A DNA stretch of 64,000 nucleotides from Thermaceae bacterium (GTDB lineage: Bacteria > Deinococcota > Deinococci > Deinococcales > Marinithermaceae), in NCBI GenBank assembly GCA_026984675.1, contig JALSRQ010000057.1:1-64000 (forward strand), read 5' to 3'. The first letter of the stretch is position 1. Each line of letters begins with the position of its first letter. The position numbers and the translations under genes are program-made. Below the pieces are notes generated by a model. That model ran no database searches. It was not told where the DNA came from and was given only the letters and a program-made list of their open reading frames with translations. Positions 18,085-32,374 of this stretch are shown here, piece by piece.

Positions 18085-19077
18085 CTATGGTAGCCGGCCC
18101 AGGAGGGCGGCGAGCAGCCGGACCCCGGTCACCAGCGAGTCGGGCTCCACCCACTCGTCGGGGGTGTGGGCCCCGCCGCCGCGGTAGGCCCCCACCGCGA
18201 TCGCCGGCACCCCCGCCTCGATGGCGGCGGCGGCGTCGGTGGAGGCGGCCCGGACCTCGGGCCGAAGCCCCACCTCCCGCACCGCCGCCTCGGCGGCCTC
18301 GGCCAGGGGCGCGGGAGCGGTGGCCCCGGCCGGGCGGCGGCCCAGGAGCCGGATCCGCACCTCGACCCCGGCCCGGGCGGCGGCCTCGGCGAGGGCGGCG
18401 CGGGCCTCGCGGTAGAGGGCCTCGAGGACCTCCGGGGTGCGGGCCCGGAGGTCGAGCCAGAGGCCGGCCTCGGCGGGGATCGCGTTGATCGCCCCGCCCC
18501 CCCAGACCCGGCCGGCGTTGAGCCCGGCCTCGGGGGGGAGCGGCAGGGCGTAGAGGGCGGCCAGGGCCAGGCCCAGGGCGTGGCTTGAGCTGGGGCGGCC
18601 GCGGTCGCCCCAGGCGTGGCCGCCGGGCCCGAGGAAGCGGGCCTCCAGCCGCACCGAGCCCACCGCCCAGGGGACCAGGGTGCCGAGGTAACCGTCCACC
18701 GCCACCGCCCAGCGGGGGCGGTGCTCGGCGAAGAAGGCCCGGGCCCCCTTGAGGTTCCCAAGCCCCTCCTCGCCCACGGTGAAGGCGACCCCGAGGCCCT
18801 CCCAGCCGGCCAGCGCCAGGGTCACCGCCACCCCGCTGGAGTTGTCGCCCACCGCCGGGGTGTACCAGCGGCCGTTCCGCTCGCGGATCGGGGTGGGGGG
18901 CAGCACGGTGTCGTAGTGGGCCAGGAGCCAGACCGGACCCTCGCCGGCGAGGACGTTGCCGGCGGCGTCGACCCGGGGCCCGAGCCCCCGCTCGGCGAGG
19001 TGGGCCACCAGGAAGGCCCGGCGGTCCTCCTCGCTGGCCAGCGGCGCGAAGGCGAACAGCAGCGCCCGGGGGTCCAC
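18085..19077 (-). CDS. M20-family metallopeptidase / deacylase
   Basis: [31 protein letters not shown]. Confidence 0.85.
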   Translation of the reverse strand: MDPRALLFAFAPLASEEDRRAFLVAHLAERGLGPRVDAAGNVLAGEGPVWLLAHYDTVLPPTPIRERNGRWYTPAVGDNSSGVAVTLALAGWEGLGVAFTVGEEGLGNLKGARAFFAEHRPRWAVAVDGYLGTLVPWAVGSVRLEARFLGPGGHAWGDRGRPSSSHALGLALAALYALPLPPEAGLNAGRVWGGGAINAIPAEAGLWLDLRARTPEVLEALYREARAALAEAAARAGVEVRIRLLGRRPAGATAPAPLAEAAEAAVREVGLRPEVRAASTDAAAAIEAGVPAIAVGAYRGGGAHTPDEWVEPDSLVTGVRLLAALLGRLP

Positions 19078-19081
19078 CGAG

Positions 19082-19732
19082 CTAGTCCTCGAAGTCGGCG
19101 AGCCCCTCCCGGATCGCGTAGAGGGCCGCCTGGGTGCGGTTGTTCAGGTGGAGCTTGGCGAAGATTTCGGAAAGGCGGTTGCGAACGGTCTTCTCCGAGA
19201 TGCCCAGGTCGTCGGCGATCTCCTGGTTGGTCGCCCCCTGGGCCAAGAGGCGGAGGATCTGGACCTCGCGGTCGGTGAGGTCGGCCCGGCTGGAGGTGGG
19301 GATCTCCTGGGCCTTGGCGTGGAAGTCCTGGATGATCTGCTCGGCGAGCTCGGCGTCGAGCAGCACCTCGCCGGCGTAGACCCGTCGGATCGCGTCGATC
19401 AGCTCGTCGGCGCTGGCGTCCTTGAGGAGGTAGCCCCGGGCCCCGGCCTTCACCGCCTCGAAGACGTAGGCGTCCTGGCGGTACATGGTGAGCATCACCA
19501 CCTTGGCCTCGGGGTTCTCCTTGAGGATCTCCTTGGTGGCCCCCACCCCGTCGAGCCCGGGCATCTGGATGTCCATCAGGATCACGTCCGGCTGGGTCTC
19601 CAGCGCCGCCCTCAGCGCCTCCCTCCCGCTGGCGGCCTCCCCGATCACCCGGAAGTCGGGTTCGGCCTCGAGGAGGCTTTTGAGCCCCTCGCGGAAGAGG
19701 GCGTGGTCGTCGGCGATCAGGATCCGGATCAT
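19082..19732 (-). CDS. NarL/FixJ-family response regulator
   Basis: [16 protein letters not shown] receiver, [11 protein letters not shown] phosphoacceptor, [43 protein letters not shown] LuxR-type HTH; ATG 19732 rather than the longer track ORF. Confidence 0.92.
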   Translation of the reverse strand: MIRILIADDHALFREGLKSLLEAEPDFRVIGEAASGREALRAALETQPDVILMDIQMPGLDGVGATKEILKENPEAKVVMLTMYRQDAYVFEAVKAGARGYLLKDASADELIDAIRRVYAGEVLLDAELAEQIIQDFHAKAQEIPTSSRADLTDREVQILRLLAQGATNQEIADDLGISEKTVRNRLSEIFAKLHLNNRTQAALYAIREGLADFED

Positions 19733-19783
19733 CCCACCCAGTATAGGACAATTGCCCCCCGGGGTGCTAAAATGCGGGGGCTG

Positions 19784-21109
<1,326 letters not shown>

Positions 21110-21113
21110 GGGG

Positions 21114-21449
21114 ATGCCCGCGACCCTCCGCTGGGCGCTGGCGCTGACCGGGTTCGGCCTCGGGTTCACCCTGGTCTGGTTCACCCTCTTCCTCTGGCCC
21201 CCGGCGCTGGCGGCCGGGCTGGCCCTGGCCCTCCTGGTCGACGGCTGGACCCGCCGGCTCCTGGGGCGGGGGCCGAGCCCCTGGGCGCTGGAGCGGCTGG
21301 CGATGCAGCTGGCCTTCCGGCGGGGGTCGGTGAGCCCGGCCGAGCTCGCCGAGGCGGCGGGGGTCGGCGAGACCGAAGCCAGGGAGGTGCTCGATGGCCT
21401 CAGGGCCCGGGGGCTGGCCCGGGAAGAGGGCGGCCGCTACCGGTTCTAG
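21114..21449 (+). CDS. Small membrane protein with C-terminal winged-helix-like segment
   Basis: Two hydrophobic helices, then [40 protein letters not shown]. Confidence 0.7.
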   Translation: MPATLRWALALTGFGLGFTLVWFTLFLWPPALAAGLALALLVDGWTRRLLGRGPSPWALERLAMQLAFRRGSVSPAELAEAAGVGETEAREVLDGLRARGLAREEGGRYRF

Positions 21450-22340
21450 CCCGGTCCTGCTGCCGGCGCCGGCGGGCCGGACCGCCCCCAAGGGGGCCGA
21501 CTTCCTGGTGGTGGGGGCGGGGATCGCCGGGGCGGTGGCCGCCCGCGCCCTGGCCGAGGCCGGCCTCCGGGTGACGGTGATCGCCCGGGGGACGGGGGCG
21601 AGCCACGCGCCGGTGGCGGTGGTCAACCCGGTGCGGGCCAAGCGGGGGCGGCCGGTGCCCGAGGCCGGGGCGGCCCTCGAGGCCGCCGCCCGGCTCTACC
21701 GCCGCTACGTCCCCCTCCGTTTCGGGCTCACCCACCGGGTCCCCCCCGAGGCCCGGCCCGGCTGGCGGGCGCGGCTCGCCGAGAGCGGTCTCCCCCACCG
21801 CTGGCGAGGGGACGCCCTCCTCCTCCCCACCGCCTTCTGGCTGCGGCCCCGGCGGCTGCTGGCCGGCCTGCTGGCGGGGCTGCCCCGGGTGCGGGCCCGG
21901 GTGGTCTTCCTGGAGCCCGGGGGGGTGTGGCTGGACGACGGCCGCTTCCTGGCCGGGGCGGTGGTCTGGGCCGGCGGGGCCGAGGGGGCCGGGGTCCTCC
22001 CCGGCGGCCGGCTCACCGCCGGCAGCCTGCTCCTGGTGGCCGAGCCCGGCGACGGGCGGATCGCCGGGGTCTTCCACGCCGGCGGCGCGGTGGGGGGGAG
22101 CTACCGGCCGCTTGTGCGCTTTTCCGAGCCGACCCCCACCGCCGGCGAGCTCGCCGAGCTCCGGGCGGCGGCCCGGGCGCTTATGGGCCGGCCCCCCACC
22201 GTGCTGGGGGCCTGGTCGGCGGTCCGCTACCGCCGGGCGGTGCCGCTTGAGGAGATCCCCGGCGGGTTCCTGTTCTCCGGCTTCGGGTCCACCGGGTTCC
22301 TGATGGCCCCGCTCTGGGCCCGCCGGCTCCTGGCCCGGAT

Positions 22341-22344
<4 letters not shown>
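21394..22344 (+). CDS. FAD-dependent oxidoreductase (DadA/MnmC-C-like)
   Basis: [31 protein letters not shown] Rossmann motif; C-terminal [11 protein letters not shown]; start uncertain. Confidence 0.8.
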
Positions 22345-24722
<2,378 letters not shown>

Positions 24723-24732
24723 CGTCGGATAC

Positions 24733-25927
<1,195 letters not shown>

Positions 25928-25944
<17 letters not shown>

Positions 25945-26515
25945 GCCGCACCACCCGGTCCACCAAACCGTAGTCCTTGGCCTCCTCGGCGCTCATCCAG
26001 AAGTCGCGGTCGGTGTCCCTGGCGACCTGCTCCAGGGGCCGGCCGGTGTGCTCGGCCAGGATGCGGTTGAGCTTGTCCCGCATCTTGAGGATCTGCTCGG
26101 CCCGGATCGCGATGTCGGTGGCCTGCCCCTGGGCGCCGCCCCAGGGCTGGTGGATCATCACCCGCGAGTTGGGGAGGGCGAAGCGGCGGCCGGGCTCGCC
26201 GGCGGCCAGGATCACCGCCCCCATGCTGGCCGCGAGCCCCACCACGATGGTCGAGACCGGCGCCTTGACGTACTGCATGGTGTCGTAGATCGCCAGCCCG
26301 GCGTCGATCTCGCCGCCGGGGGAGTTGATGTAGAGCTTGATCTCGGCCTTGGGGTTTTGGGCCTCGAGGAAGAGCATCTGGGCCACCACGGTGTTGGCCA
26401 CCTGGGCGTCGATCGGCACCCCCAGGAAGATGATCCGGTCCTTAAGGAGCCGGGAGTAGATGTCGTAGACCCGCTCGCCGCGGCTGGTCTGCTCGATTAC
26501 GTAAGGGACCACCAT
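25928..26515 (-). CDS. clpP: ATP-dependent Clp protease proteolytic subunit ClpP
   Basis: [50 protein letters not shown]. Confidence 0.96.
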
Positions 26516-26567
26516 CGCCGTCCATTCTACGGCCCCGGCGGGGGCCGCCTGTGCCCCAGGGCGGTAT

Positions 26568-27788
26568 TCAGGCCGCCAGCCGCTCCAGGGCGGTCTCCAG
26601 GGTTTTGTCGTGGAGGCGGCGGAGGTAGAGGCGCCGGAGCCCCTCCTCCCCCACCGCCCGCTCGAAGTCCTTGGGCTTCAGGCCGTAACGGCCGGCGAGC
26701 TCCTCGAGGTAGGCCCGCCACTCGTCCTCCTCGAGCTTGACCCCGAGCTCCTCGGTGAGCTTCTCCAGCGCCAGCCCCCGCCGCACCCGGCGCTCGGCCC
26801 CCCGGCGGACGTCGGCCTTGAGCGCCTCGAGCTTGCCCTCGGCCTCCAAGCCCTTGAGGTAGTCCTCCAGGGGGATCCCCTTCTTGGCCAGGTCCTCGGC
26901 CAGCTCCCCCCAGATCGCCCGTTCCTCGGCCTCGACCAGGGCCGGGGGCAGCTCGGCCTTGAGCCCCTCGGCGAGCCTCTCCAGAAACTCCGCCTTGCGG
27001 GCCTCCCGGGCCTGGGCCTCGGCCCGGCGGCGGAGCTCGAGGCCGATCTTCTCCCTGGCCTCCGCGAGGTCCTGGTAGCCCAGGGTCTTGGCGAACTCGT
27101 CGTCGAGCTCGGGGCGGCGGACCTCCCGGACCTCCTTGATCCGGAGCCGGGCGGTCTTCTCCAGCGGCCGGCCCTCCTCGTCGACCAGGGGCAGCTCGAC
27201 CTCGTCGCCGGCCCGCTTGCCCAGAAGGGCGGCGCGGACCTCCCCCTCGGCCTCGTCGAGGTCGAGGACGACCTCCCGGCCCTCCTCGGTGACCGCCACC
27301 ACCTGGTCGCCCTCCCGGGCCTCGCGGTCGACCGCCTCGACCTCGGCGTAGCGCCTCTGGAGGTCGGCGAGGGCGGCCTCCACCGCTTCCTCCCCCACCT
27401 CGGGAACCCCGGCCTCGAGCTCGAAGCCCTTCCAGTCGGGGAGCTCGACCTCGGGGTAGTTCTCGATCTCGGCCTCGAAGACGAAGGGCGCCCCCAGCGC
27501 CGGCTCGCCCTCGACCCGCCGCACCGCCACCGGGTCGAGCCCGAGCTCGCGGATCGCCTCGGGGAGGTGGCGGTCGAGGAGTTCCTCCCGGACCTCGGCC
27601 AAAAGGGCCTGGCGGCCGATGCGGGCCTCGAGGACCCGGTCCGGCACCCGCCCCGGCCGGAAGCCGGGGATCCTGGCCCGCTTGCGGTAGGCCTCGAGCA
27701 ACAGGCGGTAGGCGCCCTCGACCTCCTCGGCCGGCACCTCCGCCCGGATCTTCACCCGGTAGCCCTCTCGTTCGACGATCTCTGGCAT
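26568..27788 (-). CDS. tig: Trigger factor
   Basis: [14 protein letters not shown]; position upstream of clpP-clpX-lon; ATG 27788 with GAGGTGAAC SD. Confidence 0.92.
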   Translation of the reverse strand: MPEIVEREGYRVKIRAEVPAEEVEGAYRLLLEAYRKRARIPGFRPGRVPDRVLEARIGRQALLAEVREELLDRHLPEAIRELGLDPVAVRRVEGEPALGAPFVFEAEIENYPEVELPDWKGFELEAGVPEVGEEAVEAALADLQRRYAEVEAVDREAREGDQVVAVTEEGREVVLDLDEAEGEVRAALLGKRAGDEVELPLVDEEGRPLEKTARLRIKEVREVRRPELDDEFAKTLGYQDLAEAREKIGLELRRRAEAQAREARKAEFLERLAEGLKAELPPALVEAEERAIWGELAEDLAKKGIPLEDYLKGLEAEGKLEALKADVRRGAERRVRRGLALEKLTEELGVKLEEDEWRAYLEELAGRYGLKPKDFERAVGEEGLRRLYLRRLHDKTLETALERLAA

Positions 27789-27821
27789 GTTCACCTCGGG
27801 GGAGCCGGGCGGCCCGGACCC

Positions 27822-27907
27822 TGGTGCGAGGAGCGGGACTTGAACCCGCACGGGATTGCCCCACCAGATCCTAAGTCTGGCGCGTCTACCAATTCCGCCA
27901 TCCTCGC
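27822..27907 (-). tRNA. tRNA-Leu (anticodon TAG)
   Basis: Reverse strand GCGAGGATGGCGGAATTGGTAGACGC...CCAGACTTAGGATCTGG...GGTTCAAGTCC...TCCTCGCACCA; long variable arm; CCA encoded. Confidence 0.93.
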
Positions 27908-27965
27908 CCGGCGGCCGGGCCGCCCGTCCCTTTAAGGCTACCACCCCCGACGGGGGTGGCAGGAT

Positions 27966-28043
27966 TGGGGTGAGCGATGGGACTTGAACCCATGACCCCC
28001 GGTTCCACAGACCGGTGCTCTAACCACCTGAGCTACGCTCACC
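27966..28043 (-). tRNA. tRNA-His (anticodon GTG)
   Basis: Reverse strand GGTGAGCGTAGCTCAGGTGGTTAGAGC...CCGGTCTGTGGAACCGG...CGCTCACCCCA; G-1 opposite C73; CCA encoded. Confidence 0.93.
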
Positions 28044-28115
28044 GCGCAGCGTCCCTCATTCTAGGAGAGCCGGGGTTTTCCGTCAACGAGGGCGGGTTTC
28101 GTGTACCTTGGGGGC

Positions 28116-28673
28116 ATGCGGAAGGTCGCGATGCTCCTCCTTCTCGCCCTGCCCGCCCTGGGCCAGGGCATTCCCCTCACCACCACCGTCCACGAGGCCC
28201 TGCTCGAGGCCCTGGCCGGCCCCGCCGGGGCCTACCAGAGCTACGCCTTCTACGCCCGGGTGCTGGCGGCAAAGGGGCCGGTGGAGCCCTACCACCGCTT
28301 CCTGGAGGGCGAGCGGGCCAAGGTCGAGCGGCTCAAGGCGCTGCTCACCGCCTACGGGGCGAGCTTCCCCCAAGCCAACCCCTACCTCGGCACGACGGCG
28401 GTTCCCCGGGAGCTTGAGGCCACCGCCCGGCTGGCGCTCAGCCTCGAGGTCCGCAGCCTCTACCTGGAAAAGCGGCTGGGCCGGCTGTTCGCCGACTACG
28501 ACGACCTCAAGACCGCCTTTGCCCGCTTCAAGATCGCCGACTTCGTCCAGGCCCGCCTGCTCCGCCGGGCGATCCAGTCCGGCGGGACCCTCCCCGAGGA
28601 CGCCCTCCGGGCCAAGGCCGCCGGTCTCGGCCCCGCCTGCGTCTACGCCTTCGGGGCCGGCCTCTGCCCTTAG
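28116..28673 (+). CDS. Secreted helical protein, possibly ferritin-like/DUF2202-type
   Basis: Signal peptide MRKVAMLLLLALPALGQG; helical pattern with spaced Glu/His (YHRFLEGERAKVERL); TACCTT-N6-ATG. Confidence 0.65.
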   Translation: MRKVAMLLLLALPALGQGIPLTTTVHEALLEALAGPAGAYQSYAFYARVLAAKGPVEPYHRFLEGERAKVERLKALLTAYGASFPQANPYLGTTAVPRELEATARLALSLEVRSLYLEKRLGRLFADYDDLKTAFARFKIADFVQARLLRRAIQSGGTLPEDALRAKAAGLGPACVYAFGAGLCP

Positions 28674-29464
28674 CGCTGGCAGCGGGGGCAGTAGTGGGCG
28701 CTCCGCCCCTGGATCCGCACGCGGCGGATCGGGGTGCCGCAGACCGGGCAGGGCTCGCCGGCGCGGCCGTACACCGATAGCCGCACCTGAAAGTAGCCGA
28801 TCGCCCCGTCGGGCCGCCGGTAGCTTTGGTCCTTGAGGGTCGAACCGCCGGCGGCGATCGCCTCCTTGAGCACCCGCCGCACCGCCTCGACGATCCCCTC
28901 GGCCTCCCGTCGCCGCACCCGGTAGCCCCGCCGGGTCGGCCGCACCCCGGCCCGGAAGAGGGCCTCGTCGCCGTAGATGTTGCCGATCCCGGCCACCACC
29001 TCCTGGTCGAGGAGCACCGCCTTGACCGGGCGGCGGGTGGCCCGCAGCCGGGCGTGGAGGTAGGCGGGGGAAAACCCCGGGTCGAACGGCTCGGGGCCCA
29101 TCCGGAGGAGGAGCGGCACCTGGCGATAGTCCCCCGCCGGCACCCCCCAGATCCGCCCCAGCCGGCGGGGGTCGTGGTAGTAGAGGGCGCCGTCCTCCAG
29201 GCGGAAGACCGCCCGGGTGTGGGGGGTGGGGGCCAGCCGGAACCCCCCGGTCATCCCCAGGTGGACGATCAGCTCCCAGCCGCCCTCGAGGCCAAAAAGG
29301 AGGAACTTCCCCCGCCGGCCGAGGGTCTCCACCCGCCGCCCGTGGGCGAGCTCGGTGCCGCGGTAGCGTTCGGGGTCGGCGTGCTCGATGGCCAGGATCC
29401 GCCGCCCCTCGACCAGGGGCCGAAGCGCCCGCCGGGTGACCTCGACCTCGGGCAGCTCGGGCAC
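28670..29464 (-). CDS. mutM: Formamidopyrimidine-DNA glycosylase
   Basis: N-terminal PELPEVEVTRRAL; C-terminal zinc finger CPVCGTPIRRVRIQGRSAHYCPRCQR. Confidence 0.95.
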   Translation of the reverse strand: MPELPEVEVTRRALRPLVEGRRILAIEHADPERYRGTELAHGRRVETLGRRGKFLLFGLEGGWELIVHLGMTGGFRLAPTPHTRAVFRLEDGALYYHDPRRLGRIWGVPAGDYRQVPLLLRMGPEPFDPGFSPAYLHARLRATRRPVKAVLLDQEVVAGIGNIYGDEALFRAGVRPTRRGYRVRRREAEGIVEAVRRVLKEAIAAGGSTLKDQSYRRPDGAIGYFQVRLSVYGRAGEPCPVCGTPIRRVRIQGRSAHYCPRCQR

Positions 29465-29466
29465 GG

Positions 29467-30168
29467 CTAGACCCAGTCCGCCAGCCGGACCCGGCCCTCG
29501 TAGAGGGCCCGGCCGACGATGGCGGCGTCGACCCCGAGCTCGGAAAGCCGCGCCAGGTCGGCGTCCGAGCCGACCCCCCCGCCGGCCACCAGCTCCCCCG
29601 GCCAGGCCGCCCGCACCGCCGCCACCGGGTTCGGGTCCATTCCCCGCAACGTGCCGTCCCGGCGCACGTCGGTGTAGATCAGGGTCCGCACCCCCTGCCG
29701 CCAGAGCCGCTCGGCGAGCTCGGGGGCGGTGAGCGGGGTGGCCTCCTGCCACCCCGCCACCACCACCGCAAGCCCCCGGGCGTCGACGCTCACCGCCACC
29801 CGCTCGGGGCCGAAGGCGGCGAGCATCGCCTCGAGCACCTCGGGGGCCCGCACCGCCACCGTGCCCACCACCACCCGGTCGGCGCCGAGCTCGAGGAGGG
29901 CCCGGGCCGCCGCCAGGCTCCGCACCCCGCCGCCGACCTCGAAGGGCACCGAGAGGGCCCCGGCGACCCGGGCCAGGGCGGCGCGGTTCTCGCCCTGCCC
30001 GGTGGCGGCGTCGAGGTCGACCAGGTGCAGGTAGGTCGCCCCCTCCTCGACCCAACGGCGGGCGGCCTCGAGGGGGTCCTCGAAGTAGACGGTGGCCCGC
30101 TCGGGGTCGCCCTCGTAGAGGCGGACCGCCCGCCCCCCCTGGATGTCCACCGCGGGAATCACGCGCAC
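29467..30168 (-). CDS. hisA: Phosphoribosylformimino-5-aminoimidazole carboxamide ribotide isomerase
   Basis: MRVIPAVDIQGGRAVRLYEGD; IYTDVRRDGTLRGMD; TAAACT-N6-GTG. Confidence 0.95.
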   Translation of the reverse strand: MRVIPAVDIQGGRAVRLYEGDPERATVYFEDPLEAARRWVEEGATYLHLVDLDAATGQGENRAALARVAGALSVPFEVGGGVRSLAAARALLELGADRVVVGTVAVRAPEVLEAMLAAFGPERVAVSVDARGLAVVVAGWQEATPLTAPELAERLWRQGVRTLIYTDVRRDGTLRGMDPNPVAAVRAAWPGELVAGGGVGSDADLARLSELGVDAAIVGRALYEGRVRLADWV

Positions 30169-30219
30169 GGGGATAGTTTAGGCGATGGAAGGGGAAAGGG
30201 GGACGGCCGCCGGCGGGGG

Positions 30220-30249
30220 TTGACGGCGGTTAGATTTGCACCGTAAAGT
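30220..30249 (+). promoter_or_regulatory. Predicted promoter of the 30.3-33.1 kb operon
   Basis: TTGACG (30220-30225), 18-nt spacer, TAAAGT (30244-30249), 8 nt to ATG 30258. Confidence 0.65.
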
Positions 30250-30257
30250 TCTTTTTG

Positions 30258-30677
30258 ATGAAGAGAGCTTTGCCAATCCTCCTCCTCGCCTCCAGCCTGG
30301 CCTTCGCCGCCGGCGGGTTCGCGCTCGGGTTCTCGCCCGACGGCGGGCTTGAGCTCGGGGGCGGCGGCTTCGGCCGGGTCGGCGCCCTCTACCTGGGCGG
30401 GCTGGGCGCGGGGGGCGCGACCGGCGGCTACGGGCTCGGTTTCGCCGGATACGAGGCCTGGCGGAGGCGGCGCCCGGGCCTCGACCTCGCCCTGGTCCCC
30501 CGGCTCGGCCTGGGCGGCGGCGCCGGGAAGGGCTGGGCGGGGTTCCTGGTAGAACCCGGGGTCTGGCTCCTCGCCGGGCGGGAGGGCCTCGCCCTCTCCC
30601 TCTTCGCGGGCTACCAGTGGCGCCCCGGCGGGGGGCGGCTCCTCCTCCGCCTGGGGGCGGTGGGGGGACGCTGGTGA
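30258..30677 (+). CDS. Small Gly-rich exported protein
   Basis: Signal peptide MKRALPILLLASSLAFAAGG; alternating hydrophobic/Gly pattern. Confidence 0.65.
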   Translation: MKRALPILLLASSLAFAAGGFALGFSPDGGLELGGGGFGRVGALYLGGLGAGGATGGYGLGFAGYEAWRRRRPGLDLALVPRLGLGGGAGKGWAGFLVEPGVWLLAGREGLALSLFAGYQWRPGGGRLLLRLGAVGGRW

Positions 30678-31225
30678 GGCGGGAGGAGGCCCGGGACCTC
30701 CTGGCCGAGGTCCGCGAGGGCGAGACCCGGGCCCGGCGGACCCTCGACCCCTTCCTCGGCGGCCTGCTCCTGATCTGGGGCACCGTCTACCTGGCCGGCT
30801 ACGGGCTGGTGACCCTTCGCTCGCCGCTGGCCGGGCCCGCCTGGGCGGCCCTTAGCGTCGCCGGCTTCCTGCTTAGCTACGGCCTGGGGTTCCGGGTCGC
30901 CGGCCACCTGCGCACCCCCTCGGGGCGGGCGCTGGGGGCGCTTTGGGCCGGGTTCGGGCTGGCGTTCCTCGCCCTGGTGCTGGCCGGCGACCGCCTTGCC
31001 GACGGGGCCTTCTCGCTGGCCGTCAACCTGCTGGTGGGGCTCGCCCTCTGGCAGAGCGGGGTGCTCCTCGCCCGCCCCCCCGCCACCGCCGCCGGGGCCG
31101 CCCTCATGCTGGCAAACGCCCTCCTCTTCGCCTACCTCCCGGGGATCTACGCCCCCGCCCTGGCCGGCGCCGGCCTCCTCGCCGCCGGCGCCGGGCTCTG
31201 GATGGTCCGCCGTGGCCTTCGATGA
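30674..31225 (+). CDS. Multi-TM membrane protein, uncharacterised
   Basis: GTG overlapping the upstream TGA; several hydrophobic segments after RREEARDLLAEVREGE. Confidence 0.7.
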   Translation: MRREEARDLLAEVREGETRARRTLDPFLGGLLLIWGTVYLAGYGLVTLRSPLAGPAWAALSVAGFLLSYGLGFRVAGHLRTPSGRALGALWAGFGLAFLALVLAGDRLADGAFSLAVNLLVGLALWQSGVLLARPPATAAGAALMLANALLFAYLPGIYAPALAGAGLLAAGAGLWMVRRGLR

Positions 31226-31508
31226 GCTGATCCACCAACCCACCCGGCTGCGGTTGATGGCCTACCTGGCCGGCCTCGGCCCCGACGCCCGGGTCGAGTT
31301 CGGCGCTCTCAAACGCGCCCTCGACCTCACCGAGGGCAACCTCTCCCGCCACCTCGCGAAGCTGGAGGAGGCCGGTTACCTGGCGATCGAGAAGGGCTAC
31401 GTGAAAAGGCGGCCCCGCACCTGGGTCCGCCTCACCGGGCGGGGCCGCGACGCCTTCGCCGCCCACGTCGCCTTCCTGGAGGAACTCTTGAAGGGAGGGG
31501 ACCGATGA
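31212..31508 (+). CDS. Winged-helix transcriptional regulator (98 aa)
   Basis: FDELIHQPTRLRLMAYLAG...LKRALDLTEGNLSRHLAKLEEAGYLAIEKGYV. Confidence 0.85.
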   Translation: MAFDELIHQPTRLRLMAYLAGLGPDARVEFGALKRALDLTEGNLSRHLAKLEEAGYLAIEKGYVKRRPRTWVRLTGRGRDAFAAHVAFLEELLKGGDR

Positions 31509-32374
31509 CCCCAGCAAACGCCCAGCAGGTCTGGAAGGCCTACGGCCCGGTCCAGGCCCTAAGGGGGGTGAGCCTCTCGGTCGCCGCCGGCGAGGTGCTC
31601 GCCCTTTTGGGCCCGAACGGCGCCGGCAAGACCACCCTGGTCCGGGTGCTGGTGGGGCTCCTCGCCCCCGACCGGGGCGAGGCCCGCCTCTTTGGCGGCG
31701 ACCCCCGGGACTGGCGGCGCCGGCGCTTCCTCGGGGTCACCCCCCAGGAGACCGGCTTTCCCCCCACCCTTAGGGTGCGGGAGGTCGTCGACCTGGTGCG
31801 GGCCCACTACCCCAGGCCGGCGGAGCGGGACGCCCTGCTCGGGCGCTTCGGCCTCGCCGACAAGGCCGGCCGGATGACCTCGGCGCTTTCGGGCGGGGAG
31901 CGCAGGCGGCTCTCGGTGCTCCTCGCCTTCGCCGGGAACCCCAGGCTCGTCGTCCTCGACGAGCCCACCACCGGCCTCGACGTCGAGGGCCGCCGCACGC
32001 TCTGGCGGGCCATCCGGGCCTTCCGGGAGGAGGGCGGCGCGGTGCTCCTCACCACCCACTACCTGGAGGAGGCCGAGGCCCTCGCCGACCGGGTGGCGAT
32101 CCTCCACCGGGGCCAAAAGCTCGCCGAGGGCAGCCCCGAGGCGATCAAGGCCCGGGTGGGGCTCAAACGGGTGGCGTTTTCCGCCCCCGGACTCCCCGAG
32201 CTGGCAACCGCGGTCCGCATCGAACGGACCGGCGATCGGTACCTCCTCTACACCGCCGACGCCGACCGGCTGGTGCGGGAGCTCGTCGAGAAGGGGGTGG
32301 CCTTTCGGGACCTCGAGGTCAGCCCGGTCCGCCTCGAGGAGGCCTTCCTCGCCCTTACCGGAGGAGCGGCATGA
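31505..32374 (+). CDS. ABC-2-type transporter ATP-binding protein
   Basis: LGPNGAGKTTLVRVLVGL; LSGGERRRLSVLLAF; LVVLDEPTTGLD. Confidence 0.92.
   Translation: MTPANAQQVWKAYGPVQALRGVSLSVAAGEVLALLGPNGAGKTTLVRVLVGLLAPDRGEARLFGGDPRDWRRRRFLGVTPQETGFPPTLRVREVVDLVRAHYPRPAERDALLGRFGLADKAGRMTSALSGGERRRLSVLLAFAGNPRLVVLDEPTTGLDVEGRRTLWRAIRAFREEGGAVLLTTHYLEEAEALADRVAILHRGQKLAEGSPEAIKARVGLKRVAFSAPGLPELATAVRIERTGDRYLLYTADADRLVRELVEKGVAFRDLEVSPVRLEEAFLALTGGAA

Noticed and set aside
18956-19783. N-terminal extension of the 717-aa miaB ORF and of the 383-aa response-regulator ORF (to 20233)
   Set aside because: Both extensions run antisense through a neighbouring gene; conserved starts and promoter elements lie at 19784 and 19732
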